Part shown: piece after piece, positions 1 through 15,827 of the stretch
Layout: the number at the start of each line of letters is the position of its first letter
Position numbering within the stretch: the stretch's first letter is position 1
Position numbers and translations under genes: made by a program
NCBI GenBank assembly: GCA_016458225.1
Contig: JAEMGR010000021.1
Coordinates: 62,001 to 126,000, forward strand
Source: Myxococcaceae bacterium JPH2
GTDB taxonomy: Bacteria; Myxococcota; Myxococcia; Myxococcales; Myxococcaceae
Length of the DNA: 64,000 nucleotides
Direction of reading: 5' to 3'
The notes under the pieces: generated by a model
Database searches by the model: none
The model's input: only the letters and a program-made list of their open reading frames with translations
What the model was told of the DNA's origin: nothing

Positions 1-1092
1 GGAGCGGCCTTGGGCATCCGGGTCGGTGCGGAAGCTGCCCGCGAGGAGCCCGCGGCGGAGGCCCGTGAGGCCGTCGTGGCCAAGGGGACCGCCGAGCCCG
101 CGCCGAGCGCGCCCGAGGGCACCGCGTCCGCGAAGCCCGAGCCCCTGTCCGAGGAAGCCGTCGCGCGCGTGGTGGATCGCGTGCGCGAGCTTGTCGCGGA
201 CGTCGATGCCACCGCGGAGCCCGTCGCCGACAACTCCGTGGGAGAAGCCGCCGATGCCGCGGACTCCGAGTCGGACGAGGATTCGGATGACGACGCGGAC
301 GATGAGTCCGATGAGGACTCGGACGAGTCTGACGATGACTCGGAGGATGCGTCCGATGAAGGTTCGGACGACGACGCGGACGCGTCCGATGAAGATTCGG
401 ACGACGACGCGGGTGCCGAGGCTGCGGACGCTGCCTCGGTGAAGGCTGGCGGCGCGAAGGCCTCCAGCACGGATGGGGACTCAGGCGCTGCCGATGCGGA
501 GGGTGGCGAAGAGGACTCTGGTTCGTCGGACGACGATGCGCCCTTGGACGAAGAGGAAGAGGACTCCACCGGCGAGGTGGATCTCGTCGCCGAGCTGGGC
601 CTGGACGATGGCTCGGAGTCCCCGACCGATGCGCGCGACCGTGCGCGACCGGGGTCGGCGAGCGCGGCGCGAGTCCGGCCCGAGTCGTCGAAGTCGGGAG
701 CCCCGCCGTCATCGAAGGCTCCGGTCCGTCGGACCTCGGACACGACTCCGCGCGTGCCCCGCGAGGATGCGACGAACATCGTCACCGCGCCTCCCAGCGC
801 CGTGGAGGTCTTCGTTCGGCTGGCGACCGGAGAGCCCGTCGAAGTGAACACGGGACGCTTCACCATCGGACGTGGGCCGCAGTGCGGTCTCGTCGTGAAG
901 TCCGAGCGTGTCTCGCGCGAGCACGCGGCCGTCACGCGCGATGGGGACGACGTGTTCATCGAGGACCTCAACTCCTCGAATGGCACCTGGTACAAGAGCC
1001 TGCGCATCAAGCGTCAGAAGGTCGTGGACGGTGACACGTTCATGCTCGGCAGCGAGGCCGTGGTCTTCTCGGTGCGCCCGAGAGACGACTGA
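1..1092 (+). CDS. FHA-domain protein with long acidic linker (5' partial)
   Basis: The reading frame is open from the first base of the window, so the true start lies upstream; 363 residues are visible. The last ~95 residues form a forkhead-associated domain, the phosphothreonine-binding fold: the motifs FTIGRGPQC, SREHAAV and LNSSNGTW carry the usual Gly-Arg, Ser-Arg-x-His and Asn-Gly residues. Before it lies a ~200-residue linker of Asp/Glu/Ser runs (DSDEDSDDDAD-like, bases about 260-420), which is low complexity and probably disordered. FHA proteins read out Ser/Thr kinase signalling, which is abundant in myxobacteria; this role is inference from the fold. A strong hairpin follows the stop at once, so transcription probably ends here. 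The N-terminal part, and any further domain, cannot be judged. Confidence 0.85.
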   Translation, partial: GAALGIRVGAEAAREEPAAEAREAVVAKGTAEPAPSAPEGTASAKPEPLSEEAVARVVDRVRELVADVDATAEPVADNSVGEAADAADSESDEDSDDDADDESDEDSDESDDDSEDASDEGSDDDADASDEDSDDDAGAEAADAASVKAGGAKASSTDGDSGAADAEGGEEDSGSSDDDAPLDEEEEDSTGEVDLVAELGLDDGSESPTDARDRARPGSASAARVRPESSKSGAPPSSKAPVRRTSDTTPRVPREDATNIVTAPPSAVEVFVRLATGEPVEVNTGRFTIGRGPQCGLVVKSERVSREHAAVTRDGDDVFIEDLNSSNGTWYKSLRIKRQKVVDGDTFMLGSEAVVFSVRPRDD

Positions 1093-1101
1093 GAACGCAT
1101 C

Positions 1102-1128
1102 CCGGCCGCTCGGTCCGCGAGCGGCCGG
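1102..1128 (+). terminator. Hairpin terminator after the FHA gene
   Basis: A perfect 11-bp inverted repeat (CCGGCCGCTCG / CGAGCGGCCGG) with loop GTCCG starts 10 bp after the FHA stop codon. No clear T-run follows, as is common in G+C-rich genomes, so termination strength is uncertain. Confidence 0.65.
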
Positions 1129-1164
1129 TGTCCCCAGTTCTCCCGAGGTCCGAGGCATGGCGGG

Positions 1165-1764
1165 ATGAGCGACAAAGAGCCGAGCGTTCGCGAGCGCATC
1201 CTGGTCGCGGCCATCACCTGCATCGAGCGCGACGGCCTGGATGCGACGGGCATCCGGGAGATTGCCCGCGAGGCGCAGGTGAACAGCGCGGCAATCAACT
1301 ACTACTTCCAGGGCAAGGAGAAGCTCATCGCCCTGGCGCTCGAGCAGACGCTGGAGCAGGCGTTCGGGAACGTCCTCGTGGACTTCGACCAACTGCGCGC
1401 CAAGGGGTTGGGGATTCGCGCCGCGTTCGAGGCCCTGCTGGATGAGCTGATGATGAACTGGACGGCGTATCCGCGCATCGCGCACGCGCACTTTCGCGAG
1501 GCGCTGGTGCATCAGCGCTACGAGGGGGCCGTCATCCAGCGAGTGAACGCATTCCTCGCGGAGCTGGCGCCTCGACTCGCTCCAGCCACACCGCAGCTGT
1601 CGGAAGTCGAGCTGCGCCTGGCGCTCTCTCAGCTCTGGTCGTCCATGTACCTGCTCGCGATGATGCCGCGCCTGTTCGATTCATTCGTCGCGCTCGACTT
1701 CCGCTCGGACAAGACCCGGCGAGCCTGGGTGAAGCAGGCCCTGCGGGGCCTGTTCACCGCGTGA
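1165..1764 (+). CDS. TetR-family transcriptional regulator
   Basis: A 199-residue one-domain regulator. Residues about 8-55 are a TetR helix-turn-helix (RERILVAAITCIERDGLDAT, then IREIAREAQVNSAAINYYF, in which the recognition helix ends in the family's YYxF signature followed by GKEKLI). The rest is an all-helical ligand/dimer domain with no recognisable subtype. Dimers of this family repress nearby promoters until a small ligand binds. The start at 1165 has a GAGG-like sequence shortly upstream and places the HTH at the usual distance. It lies 36 bp beyond the FHA hairpin, so it is probably its own unit. A 16-bp perfect palindrome 71 bp downstream (1835-1850) is a possible operator. The target genes are unknown; the adjacent CotH gene is the nearest candidate. 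Confidence 0.9.
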   Translation: MSDKEPSVRERILVAAITCIERDGLDATGIREIAREAQVNSAAINYYFQGKEKLIALALEQTLEQAFGNVLVDFDQLRAKGLGIRAAFEALLDELMMNWTAYPRIAHAHFREALVHQRYEGAVIQRVNAFLAELAPRLAPATPQLSEVELRLALSQLWSSMYLLAMMPRLFDSFVALDFRSDKTRRAWVKQALRGLFTA

Positions 1765-1834
1765 GCGGCGCCATCGTCGGTGCTCCCACGAGTTGCCCTG
1801 ATGGGGCAGTCACGTTCTCACCGAGGCGAGGCGT

Positions 1835-1850
1835 GACACTCAAGAGTGTC
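1835..1850. promoter_or_regulatory. Palindrome GACACTC-AA-GAGTGTC, possible operator
   Basis: A perfect 7+7 bp inverted repeat with a 2-bp centre lies in the 242-bp gap between the TetR gene and the CotH gene. The tiny centre makes an RNA hairpin terminator unlikely, and the size fits a TetR-type or other dimeric repressor site. Binding by the adjacent TetR protein is inference from proximity only. Confidence 0.35.
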
Positions 1851-2006
1851 CACCGCTGCACGGGAGAGCTGCGCTTTCGGGCGGCACCTCTGCTCGCGGG
1901 GTGAGCGGGCCGCCGCGTGACGGACAGTACGCCGCTTGCATTGGGGCGGGCCCACGAGGGCGGTGTGCTTTGTCTCTCTACGCCTTGGGCCGCCCGGGAG
2001 AACCGT

Positions 2007-3818
2007 ATGCGTGCAGTGTGGTCCTGGTGCGGGGTGGGTGTTCTCTTCCTCGCGGCGTGCTCGGGTTCCCCGCAGACGGAGGACGAGGGCGGTCCTCCTC
2101 CGGACGGCATGGAGGAGCCGGCGCCTTCCACCCCTACCGGTGGAGAGACGGGCACGGAGCTTCCTCCCGCCGAGCTTCCTCCCGAGGAGCCGGACGACAA
2201 CGGCCCCTCGCCCTCCACCGAGGAGCCTCCGCCCGACTCGCAGTCCGCCGCCCCGGAGTGGCCCGCGCTCCAGACGCAGATCGAGACCTACGAGCTGCGC
2301 TTCGACAAGTCGACGTGGGACTTCATCAACGACCCCGCGCATGACCACGAGTACGCCCCGGGCCACTTCCTCGCGCGCGGCGTGGACTACACGGTGGGCC
2401 TGCGCCTGCGCGGGGAATACGCGCGCGAGCACCCCAAGCTGAGCTGGAAGGTGAAGCTCCCCGACGGCTCCAAGCTCGACGGCGCCAAGAAGTTCAACTT
2501 CATGGCCGAGTGGCTCGACGCGGGCAACCTCTCCGATGTCTTCAGCTACGAGATGATGACCGCGGGCGGCGCCCAGGCCCCGCGCGCGCGCTACGTCATG
2601 CTCAACGTCAACGGCAAGCTCGAAGGCCTCTTCACGCAGGTGGAGCAGGTGGACAAGGCCTTCCTGCGCAGCCACCACATCGACGAGGACGCGAACATCT
2701 ACCGCTGCGGCGCGCGAGACTGCGAGATGACGCTCGCGCCCATCGCGCACTACCAGGACCCGTGGTCGAAGGAGACCAATGAGGACCAGCCCTGGGATGA
2801 CCTGCACGCGTTCCTCGACAAGCTGGCCCACACTCCGGAGCACGAGTTCGAGGCCTTCGCGCGTGACCACCTCGACCTGGACGCGTACCTGCGCTACCTC
2901 GCGGTGGGCATCGTCATTGGCATCCACGGCATCGATGACTCGGGCAGCTTCCTCATCCATGACCGCGTGAAGGACCGGTGGACGTATGCGCCCTGGGACC
3001 TGAACAACAGCGTGCTCCTGTACTGGCGCACCGAGCGGGTCGGCGCCTCGCCGGAGACGACGCGCGCCATCCCCGCCTATACCGCGTATGACTCGCGGAC
3101 CATCCGGACCTACGAGCACAAGCAGGCCAAGTACGGCGGCGCCCACTTCCCCTTCAGCGTGCTCAATCAGCGCATCTGGGACCGCCCCGTGTTCCGCAAC
3201 AAGGTGCTCGACTATGTGGATCAGCTCATGGCCACGGTCTTCACCCAGGAGTCGGCCTCGAAGCGCATCGATGCCCAGTACGCGCTGGTGAAGGATCAGC
3301 TCGCGCGCGACCCCTACGTCGCGCGGCCGCAGGCGGCCTACTCGCCCGAGTACCTGAAGCGGTACGTGGCCGGACGTCGCACGTACCTCACCAAGAACCT
3401 CCCGCTGGAGCGCCACCGGGGCGAGGGTGGCGTGGTCATCAACTCGTTCGGCGCGCTGCCGCTCGCGCCCGTGGGCGCCAACGGTGAGGTGGAGGGCTAC
3501 GTGGAGCTGTACAACCGCGAGTCCACGCCCGCGCCGGTGAGCGGCCTCATCATGACCAACGTCATCCGCGACCAGTACAAGTACAAGCTGCCGCCCAACC
3601 TGGTGGTGCCGCCCAAGGGCGTGCTCCGGCTCCTGGCGGATGGCAAGTCGGGCACCAACCATCTGCCCTTCAAGCTGTCCACGAAGGGGGGCGAGCTGGC
3701 CCTGTTCGATGGCAAGACGATGACGGGCGTGATTGACCTCACGTACTACGCACCGCTGTCGCCCGGGAAGTCATACGGCCGCATCCCCGACGGCGCCGAG
3801 ACCTGGAACTGGAAGTAG
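2007..3818 (+). CDS. CotH-kinase-family lipoprotein with C-terminal lamin-tail domain
   Basis: A 603-residue exported lipoprotein. The start at 2007 is preceded by GGGAG and gives a signal peptide ending in the lipobox LAAC at about residue 18; the frame is open further upstream but that stretch looks non-coding. A Pro/Glu-rich linker (to ~90) leads into a CotH domain (about 95-480), with YELRFDKSTWDF, LRLRGEYA, KLSWKVKL, and the motifs YAPWDLNNS and GIHGIDDSG in the kinase-like core. Residues about 490-603 match a lamin-tail (LTD) beta-domain (VEGYVELYNR, LRLLADGK, GGELALFDG). CotH proteins are atypical secreted protein kinases; LTD modules often occur on surface proteins. The substrate is unknown. 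The gene ends 9 bp from the convergent stop of the next gene. Confidence 0.88.
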   Translation: MRAVWSWCGVGVLFLAACSGSPQTEDEGGPPPDGMEEPAPSTPTGGETGTELPPAELPPEEPDDNGPSPSTEEPPPDSQSAAPEWPALQTQIETYELRFDKSTWDFINDPAHDHEYAPGHFLARGVDYTVGLRLRGEYAREHPKLSWKVKLPDGSKLDGAKKFNFMAEWLDAGNLSDVFSYEMMTAGGAQAPRARYVMLNVNGKLEGLFTQVEQVDKAFLRSHHIDEDANIYRCGARDCEMTLAPIAHYQDPWSKETNEDQPWDDLHAFLDKLAHTPEHEFEAFARDHLDLDAYLRYLAVGIVIGIHGIDDSGSFLIHDRVKDRWTYAPWDLNNSVLLYWRTERVGASPETTRAIPAYTAYDSRTIRTYEHKQAKYGGAHFPFSVLNQRIWDRPVFRNKVLDYVDQLMATVFTQESASKRIDAQYALVKDQLARDPYVARPQAAYSPEYLKRYVAGRRTYLTKNLPLERHRGEGGVVINSFGALPLAPVGANGEVEGYVELYNRESTPAPVSGLIMTNVIRDQYKYKLPPNLVVPPKGVLRLLADGKSGTNHLPFKLSTKGGELALFDGKTMTGVIDLTYYAPLSPGKSYGRIPDGAETWNWK

Positions 3819-3827
3819 CGCGCGGCC

Positions 3828-6041
3828 TCAGGGCGGCTCGGGGCTCGTCACGGACGCTCCCGCCGCCTCGACCACGACGGACTGGCTCGCTGTCGTGCGC
3901 GACTGCGGCCACCACCGCACCGCGCGGACCACGCTGCCCAGCTCATCCGTCCACGTGAAGTCCGGCGGACCTCGCAGGGACATGCGCCGCACGCTGGACG
4001 TGCTCCGCTGGAACGCGAGCCCCGAGGTGAAGTCCGCGTCCGGGCTCAACACCATCCACCGGCTGCTGGGCGCGTCGCTCGTGGACTCGTTGAAGACATG
4101 CGTGGCGTGCAGGCCGAACGCGCGCGCGTGCGCGAGCGTCACCGGCACCAGGTCCAGGTACTGATTGCTGATGTGCAGCGCCATCACGCCGTGCGGCGCG
4201 AGGTGGCGCAGGTACAGCGCCATCGCCTCCTCGGTCAGCAGGTGGATGGGGATGGCATCCGAGCTGAACACGTCCAGCGCCAGCACGTCGAAGGACTGGG
4301 GCTCGCCGCGCTCCAGCTCCTGCTCCAGCGAGATGCGCGCGTCTCCCTCCACCACGTCCACCCGGGCCTGTGTGTCGCTCAGGTAGTGGAAGAAGCCGTG
4401 CTCGCCCTTCGCGAGCGCGATGATGACCGGATTGATTTCGTAGAAGCGCAGCCGGTCCGCCGAGGACATCAATGCGGCGCTGGTGCCCACGCCCAACCCG
4501 AGCACGCCCACGCGCAATCCGGGGGAGAGGCCCTGGGCCTCGCGGCGCCGCCGCTGCTCGGCGATGGCCAGCCCCAGGCCCGTCTCGCGGGTGTAATAGG
4601 CGGTGGGCTCGCGGCGCTTGTCCTCCTGGATGAACTGCCAGCCGTGGGCGATGGCGCCGTGGCGCAGCGTGTAGCGGTGCACGTCTGGCTGGCCTTGGCC
4701 CTGCTCCAGCACTTGCACCACGCCGAAGAAGTTGCGCGTGGACAGGCTCATCCTGCGGTACTCGCCCATCCCGATGAGCGTCAGGTTGAGCGGCAACAGC
4801 ACCAGCAGCGCGCCGCCCACCACGCGCCACGCTCGCGCGGGCCGAGACTCGGTGGCGGGCTGGCGCATCCTCCCGCCGAGCGCCACCGCGCAGCACGCCG
4901 CCAGCGACAGCGGGTACTCCCAGTAGGCGCGGAAGAACGCGGGGGCCCACAGGCTGACGAACAGGCTGCCCAGCACTCCGCCCAACGACACCCAGAGGTA
5001 GAAGGCGCCCAGGTGCCGAGGCGCGGGACGCAGCCGGTACAGCTCGCCGTGACACACCATGGCTCCGGCGAAGAGGGTGCCCGCGTAACACAGGATGCGT
5101 GGCAGCAGCCCGAAGCCCGGCCCCGAGGTCTGCGCCACCGCCATCATCGCCACGCCAATGATGAGCAGCACCGCGTAGACGCCTCGCGCGTAGAGGGCCT
5201 CGCGCGCGAAGGCCAGGATGAAGGTGAGCAGGTAGACCGCGAGCGGCAGCACCCACAGCACGGGCCCGGCCGCCACGTCCTGCGACAGTTGATTCGTGGT
5301 GGCCAGCAGCAGCACCGACGCGCAGGCGCTGAGCCCCAGCCACCCGAGCGTCCGAAGCAGTCCCGGGCGAGGCGCGTCCGACTCCGGCGTCGTCGCTGTG
5401 GTGGGCTCGCTGGGGGATTCGTGGCGCCGCGCCACGTCCAGCGCGCAGGCCGCGCACGCGAGGGTGAAGGCCACGAAGCCCGCGCTCCAGCCCCACGTCT
5501 GCGTGCCTCTCGCCACCCAGGGCTCGACGAGCAGCGGATAGCCGAGCAGCGCGAGCAACGAGCCCGCGTTGGACAGCGCATAGAGGCCGTAGGGAGAGCG
5601 CCCGGGATGGGCCCGCGCGAACCAGGACTGGAGCAGCGGACCGGTGGTGCTCAGCACGAAGAACGGGGGCCCGAGCGTGACGGCCAGCATCGCCACCAGG
5701 CGGAGCACGGGCACTCCGTCCGGCTGCGGCCGCCACTCCGGCCCCGGCGCCAGCGGTGAGCCGGTGATGAGCGCTCGGGCCACCAACCCCGCGACCGCCA
5801 ACGCCAGCACGCCCAGGTGGAGCTTCGCCTGGGCGCGCGAGGGCAAGCGGGAGGAGACGGCGTGGGCGTAGGCGTAGCCCGCCAGCAGCGCCACCTGGAA
5901 GAAGAGCATGCAGGCCGTCCACACGCTCGAGGTGCCGCCGTACCAGGGGAGCGCATAGCGCCCCGCCAGCGGCTGCACACCAAAGAGGAGGAAGGCGCTG
6001 GCGAAGATGGCGAGGGCGTATCGGAGCATGGGGTGCCCCAT
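3828..6041 (-). CDS. Fused MFS-like membrane / spermidine-synthase-like protein
   Basis: A 737-residue two-part protein. Residues about 1-420 hold roughly ten to twelve hydrophobic segments (beginning MLRYALAIFASAFLLFG, then FGVQPLAGR typical of this family). Residues about 430-700 form a Rossmann fold of the spermidine-synthase/methyltransferase type: VGVLGLGVGTSAAL, the acidic FYEIN, VVEGDAR, and DVLALDVFSSDAIPIHLL. Soluble spermidine synthases transfer aminopropyl from decarboxylated SAM to putrescine; for the fused membrane proteins the substrate is not established, so a polyamine role is only suggested. A second in-frame Met at codon 5 is an alternative start. It converges with the CotH gene and is separated by 59 bp from the isochorismatase stop, so co-transcription with that gene is possible. 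Confidence 0.88.
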   Translation of the reverse strand: MGHPMLRYALAIFASAFLLFGVQPLAGRYALPWYGGTSSVWTACMLFFQVALLAGYAYAHAVSSRLPSRAQAKLHLGVLALAVAGLVARALITGSPLAPGPEWRPQPDGVPVLRLVAMLAVTLGPPFFVLSTTGPLLQSWFARAHPGRSPYGLYALSNAGSLLALLGYPLLVEPWVARGTQTWGWSAGFVAFTLACAACALDVARRHESPSEPTTATTPESDAPRPGLLRTLGWLGLSACASVLLLATTNQLSQDVAAGPVLWVLPLAVYLLTFILAFAREALYARGVYAVLLIIGVAMMAVAQTSGPGFGLLPRILCYAGTLFAGAMVCHGELYRLRPAPRHLGAFYLWVSLGGVLGSLFVSLWAPAFFRAYWEYPLSLAACCAVALGGRMRQPATESRPARAWRVVGGALLVLLPLNLTLIGMGEYRRMSLSTRNFFGVVQVLEQGQGQPDVHRYTLRHGAIAHGWQFIQEDKRREPTAYYTRETGLGLAIAEQRRRREAQGLSPGLRVGVLGLGVGTSAALMSSADRLRFYEINPVIIALAKGEHGFFHYLSDTQARVDVVEGDARISLEQELERGEPQSFDVLALDVFSSDAIPIHLLTEEAMALYLRHLAPHGVMALHISNQYLDLVPVTLAHARAFGLHATHVFNESTSDAPSSRWMVLSPDADFTSGLAFQRSTSSVRRMSLRGPPDFTWTDELGSVVRAVRWWPQSRTTASQSVVVEAAGASVTSPEPP

Positions 6042-6100
6042 GCTCTTCCCGCCCGGACGCCGTTGGTGTCAACCCCCCGACCGGACGAGGGGCAGGCGCC

Positions 6101-6700
6101 TCACGCCCAGGCGCGGGCGTTGGGGACCACCACGGCGATGCAGTCGCCGAGTCCCACCAGCGTCTGCCGGTGCAGTACGTCCGCCGGGACGACGTTCCCG
6201 TAGACGTCCGGCAGGTCGCGCGTGGCGCACGCCTCCGCGACGATGGTAACGCGGTAGCCCAGGTCGAACGCGGCGTGCGCCGTGGCGGCCACGCAGTTGT
6301 GCGTCATCGCCCCGACGAGGATGAGCTCCTTGCGGCCCGTGGCCTGGAGGCGCTCGTGGAGGTCCGTCTTCGCGAACGAGTCCGGCAGCGTCTTGATGAT
6401 CGTGGTCTCACCCGGCAGCGCCGCGACCTCGGGCAGCTCCTTCGAGTGCGGGTGGTCCGGGTTGAAGATGGGCGCGCCGGGCTTCGAGTGGTGGACGATG
6501 TGGAACACCGGCACGCCGTGCTTCCGGGCCAGCGCGAGCACCGCCGCCGACTCCTTCGCCGCCGCGTCGATGCCGGGCAGCTTCAGGGCGCCCTCGCGGT
6601 ACTCGCCCTGCAGGTCGATGATGACGAGCGCGGAGGACGCGAGCGAGGAGGGGAGGGTGGACAGTCCAGCCAGTTGGGTCAGGGTCGCAGGGGCGTTCAT
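6101..6700 (-). CDS. Isochorismatase-family cysteine hydrolase
   Basis: A 199-residue single-domain alpha/beta hydrolase of the isochorismatase/nicotinamidase superfamily. The likely triad is visible: Asp in LVIIDLQGEY (about 29), Lys in DSFAKT (about 105) and the nucleophile Cys in MTHNCVAATA (about 139). The start at 6700 has GGAG five bases upstream; a Met nine codons earlier lacks a site. Family members hydrolyse isochorismate, nicotinamide, carbamoyl or ureido compounds, and the exact substrate cannot be read here. It is divergently transcribed from a LysR regulator across a 98-bp gap with direct repeats, the classic layout in which the LysR protein controls the enzyme gene. Confidence 0.9.
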   Translation of the reverse strand: MNAPATLTQLAGLSTLPSSLASSALVIIDLQGEYREGALKLPGIDAAAKESAAVLALARKHGVPVFHIVHHSKPGAPIFNPDHPHSKELPEVAALPGETTIIKTLPDSFAKTDLHERLQATGRKELILVGAMTHNCVAATAHAAFDLGYRVTIVAEACATRDLPDVYGNVVPADVLHRQTLVGLGDCIAVVVPNARAWA

Positions 6701-6748
6701 GACGGCTCCGTTGTGAGAGACGGGCACTTCTCTACGCAGTCGCCGCGC

Positions 6749-6789
6749 GTGCAGGAATGCCTATACTCGCACCGTCCCCGTGCAGAAAT
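6749..6789. promoter_or_regulatory. Direct repeats GTGCAGRAAT in the divergent promoter region
   Basis: GTGCAGGAAT (6749-6758) and GTGCAGAAAT (6780-6789) are ten-base direct repeats starting 31 bp apart, about three helical turns, in the 98-bp gap between the isochorismatase and LysR genes. TATACT (6762-6767), a possible -10 toward the LysR gene, lies between them. LysR proteins bind extended sites in such gaps, so these may be contact points; binding is inferred, not shown. Confidence 0.4.
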
Positions 6790-6798
6790 TCACAGGCC

Positions 6799-7710
6799 AT
6801 GTCCGCGAAGCGTGAACCCGCCGAGGAGCTCGTCTGGGACGACCTCCGCATCTTCACCCAGATTGCCCTCCACGGCAGCCAGTCCGCCGCGGGACGCGCG
6901 CTCGGCCTGGACCACGCGACGGTGGGCCGGCGGGTGCGCCGGTTGGAGCGGGCCCTGGGGCGTGAACTCGTCGTGCCGCAGTCCTCTGGCTTCACGCTCA
7001 CCCCGGATGGCGAGGCGGTGCTCGCGCGAGCCCGAGCGATGGAGGAGCAGGCGCTGTCCGTGAGTCGCTTCGCCGCGGGCGCGCCGTCGCTCTCGGGCAC
7101 GGTGCGCTTGACGACCGTGGCGCTCTTCGCGGAGCGCTACCTGGCCCCCAAGCTCGCGAGCTTCCAGGCGGCGCACCCGGGCATCGAGCTGGAGGTCTTC
7201 GCCGACGACCGCAACCTCAGCCTGGCGCGGCGCGAGGCGGACATCGCGCTGCGGCTCGCGCGGCCTCAGCATGGCGAGTCACTGGTGGCGCGGCGGCTGG
7301 CCGTGATTGGTCATGGCCTCTACGCCTCCGAGGGCTACCTGGAGCAGTTCGGGGACGCGCCGCTGGATGCGCGCCGCTTCATCGGGCTCACGGCGACCCA
7401 TCGCGGACTGCCCGAGGTCCAGTGGCTGGAGATGTTCTTGCGCCAGGGTGGGCGCATCGTCCACCGGGTGAATCAGCACGGGGGCTTGTTGGGCGCGGTG
7501 CGGGCCGGCATCGGGCTGGCGGTGGTGCCGCACTATCTGGCGCGCGCGTACCCGGAGCTGCGCTCCGTGCCCTTCTCCTCGGAAGGGCCGCTGGTGCGCG
7601 AGCTGTGGCTGCTGATGCATCAGGACATGCAGGCGGTGCCGCGCGTGCGCAGCCTGGTGGACCACCTGGTCCAGCACGCCACGCGCGACGCGGCGCTCCT
7701 CTTGGGCTGA
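6799..7710 (+). CDS. LysR-family transcriptional regulator
   Basis: A 303-residue LysR-type regulator. An N-terminal winged HTH spans about residues 14-72 (DLRIFTQIALHGSQSAAGRA, then LDHATVGRRVRRLERALG). It is followed by the linker helix and a two-lobed effector-binding domain (about 92-300: GTVRLTTVALFAERYLAPKL, ADIALRLARP, AVRAGIGLAVVP). The start at 6799 places the HTH at the normal distance; an in-frame upstream ATG at 6757 would add an atypical arginine-free leader and overlap the likely -10. LysR proteins bind effector and usually autorepress while activating the divergent gene, here the isochorismatase-like hydrolase. It ends 30 bp before the convergent end of the large biosynthetic operon and is unlikely to be that operon's dedicated regulator. 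Confidence 0.92.
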   Translation: MSAKREPAEELVWDDLRIFTQIALHGSQSAAGRALGLDHATVGRRVRRLERALGRELVVPQSSGFTLTPDGEAVLARARAMEEQALSVSRFAAGAPSLSGTVRLTTVALFAERYLAPKLASFQAAHPGIELEVFADDRNLSLARREADIALRLARPQHGESLVARRLAVIGHGLYASEGYLEQFGDAPLDARRFIGLTATHRGLPEVQWLEMFLRQGGRIVHRVNQHGGLLGAVRAGIGLAVVPHYLARAYPELRSVPFSSEGPLVRELWLLMHQDMQAVPRVRSLVDHLVQHATRDAALLLG

Positions 7711-7740
7711 CTCCGCCGCGGGCCACCCGCATCCAGGCGG

Positions 7741-9257
7741 TCATGCGCTCCTCGGGGGGACCGGCTCCATGGGCGGGAAGACGCGCTGCTCGGGGGCGGA
7801 GGCGAAGCTCTGGAGCAGGAACTCGAACGTGCGGGCCCAGCCGCGCACGAGCGACGCGTCCAGGATGTCCCGGTCGTGGATGAGTTCGCCTCGCAGCGGT
7901 CCGTCGGGTTGCTCCTCCAAGGCCAGGGTGAGGTCGTGAAGCGTCGTGTCCGGCTCCAGGGGGAGCGGGGCGCCGCGCAGCGCGGCCAGTGTCGGCCGGG
8001 GTGTGGCGCCCTTGAAGACGAGCATCGCCTGGGGGGCGCGCAGGCCCAGGTCTTCGAGCGCGACGTCGGGATGGGCATACGCGTCCAGCGCCACGCGGCG
8101 CGCCTGCTCGAGCAGGTCCATGAAGCTGGGGTTGTTCTCGGGCCGCAGGCGCAGCGCCAGCGTGTTGACGAACGTGCCAATCAGCGGCGCGAAGTCCGGG
8201 TGCCCGCGGTGCGCCGCCGGCGTGCCGATGAGCAGGTCCCGCTGGCGACCCACGCGCGCCAGGAGCACGTAGTACGTGGTCAGCAGCACCATGAAGAGCG
8301 TGGCGCCGGCTCTGTGGCCCACCTCGCGCAGGCGTGCGACCAGCTCGGCCTCCACGAGGACCTCCACCGCGGAGGCCCGATAGGTGGGGTGCTCGGGGCG
8401 GGGCTGTGCGCCGGGGAGGGACAGGTCCTCAGGGGCGTGCTCAAGCTGCTGCCGCCAGTACGCGAGCTGACGGGAGAGTCCCTCGCCCTGGAGTTGCTGC
8501 CGCTGCCAGCGCGCGAAGTCGCCGTACTGGAGGCGCAGCGGACGCAGCGGCGAGGTGCGTCCCTCCACGAAGGCGGCGTAGAGGCTGGAGAGGTCGTGGA
8601 TGAGCAGGCTTCGCGAGGTGCCGTCCACCACGGCGTGGTGCATCAGCATGAGCAGCACGTGGCTGCGCGCGGCCAGCCTCAACAGCACGGCGCGGAACAG
8701 CGTGCCGTGCTCCAGGTCGACGCGGCGGCGGCGCTCCGAGTGGAGGTGGCGCTGCAGGGCGAGCTGCTGGGACTCGCCCGTCAGGTGGCTCAGGTCCAGC
8801 AACGAGAGGCGGGACGGTCCTGGCGGCGCGATGCGCTGCACGCACGTGTCTCCGCGCGCGGCCAGGCTCGTCCGGAGGACTTCGTGGCGCTCCACGAGCG
8901 CGGCCACGGCTCGGGCGAGCACGTCGAGATCCAACGGGCCCTCCAACCGCATGGCGAAGGCCGCCATGTGCGCGGGCCCCCGCTGCGGCTCGCGTTGCTC
9001 CGCGCGCCACAGCCGCTCCTGTGCGAAGGACAGGGGAGGCGGTCCCTCACGCGGAGGCACCTCCAGATGCGGAACGTCCGCGCCCGCTGGGGACTCCGGG
9101 CGCTGGAGCAGCTCCAGCAGGCGGGGCTTGTGCGTCATCAGCGCGAGGCGGAGGGTGGGGTCGACAGCGCCTTCCTTCGCGCGCACGCGCAGGTGGCCGG
9201 CCTCCGCCCAGAGTTGGACGTGGTGCTCGGCGAGGCGAGAGAGAAGTTGGTCCAGGT

Positions 9258-9261
<4 letters not shown>
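7741..9261 (-). CDS. Stand-alone condensation protein with TubC docking domain, last step of the NRPS/PKS line
   Basis: A 506-residue protein at the distal end of the operon. Residues 1-60 look like a TubC-type N-terminal docking domain (MNLDQLLSRLAEHHVQLWAE, then LRLALMTHKPRLLELL), which accepts the C-terminus of the preceding synthase. Residues about 75-490 form an NRPS condensation domain with LSFAQERLW and an intact catalytic motif HHAVVDG near 207, plus the later IGTFVNTLALR. No adenylation, carrier or thioesterase domain follows. Since this is the last gene and no thioesterase exists in the operon, it probably releases the polyketide acyl chain by amide or ester formation with a free or separately carried nucleophile. 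It overlaps the preceding PKS stop by 4 bp (ATGA). The acceptor is unknown. Confidence 0.88.

Positions 9262-15823
<6,562 letters not shown>

Positions 15824-15827
<4 letters not shown>

Noticed and set aside
260-420. Tandem repeat or CRISPR-like array in the FHA gene
   Set aside because: The repetition is an imperfect Asp/Ser/Glu codon run inside an open frame with no repeat-spacer structure. No CRISPR array, tRNA, rRNA or insertion sequence was seen anywhere in the window.
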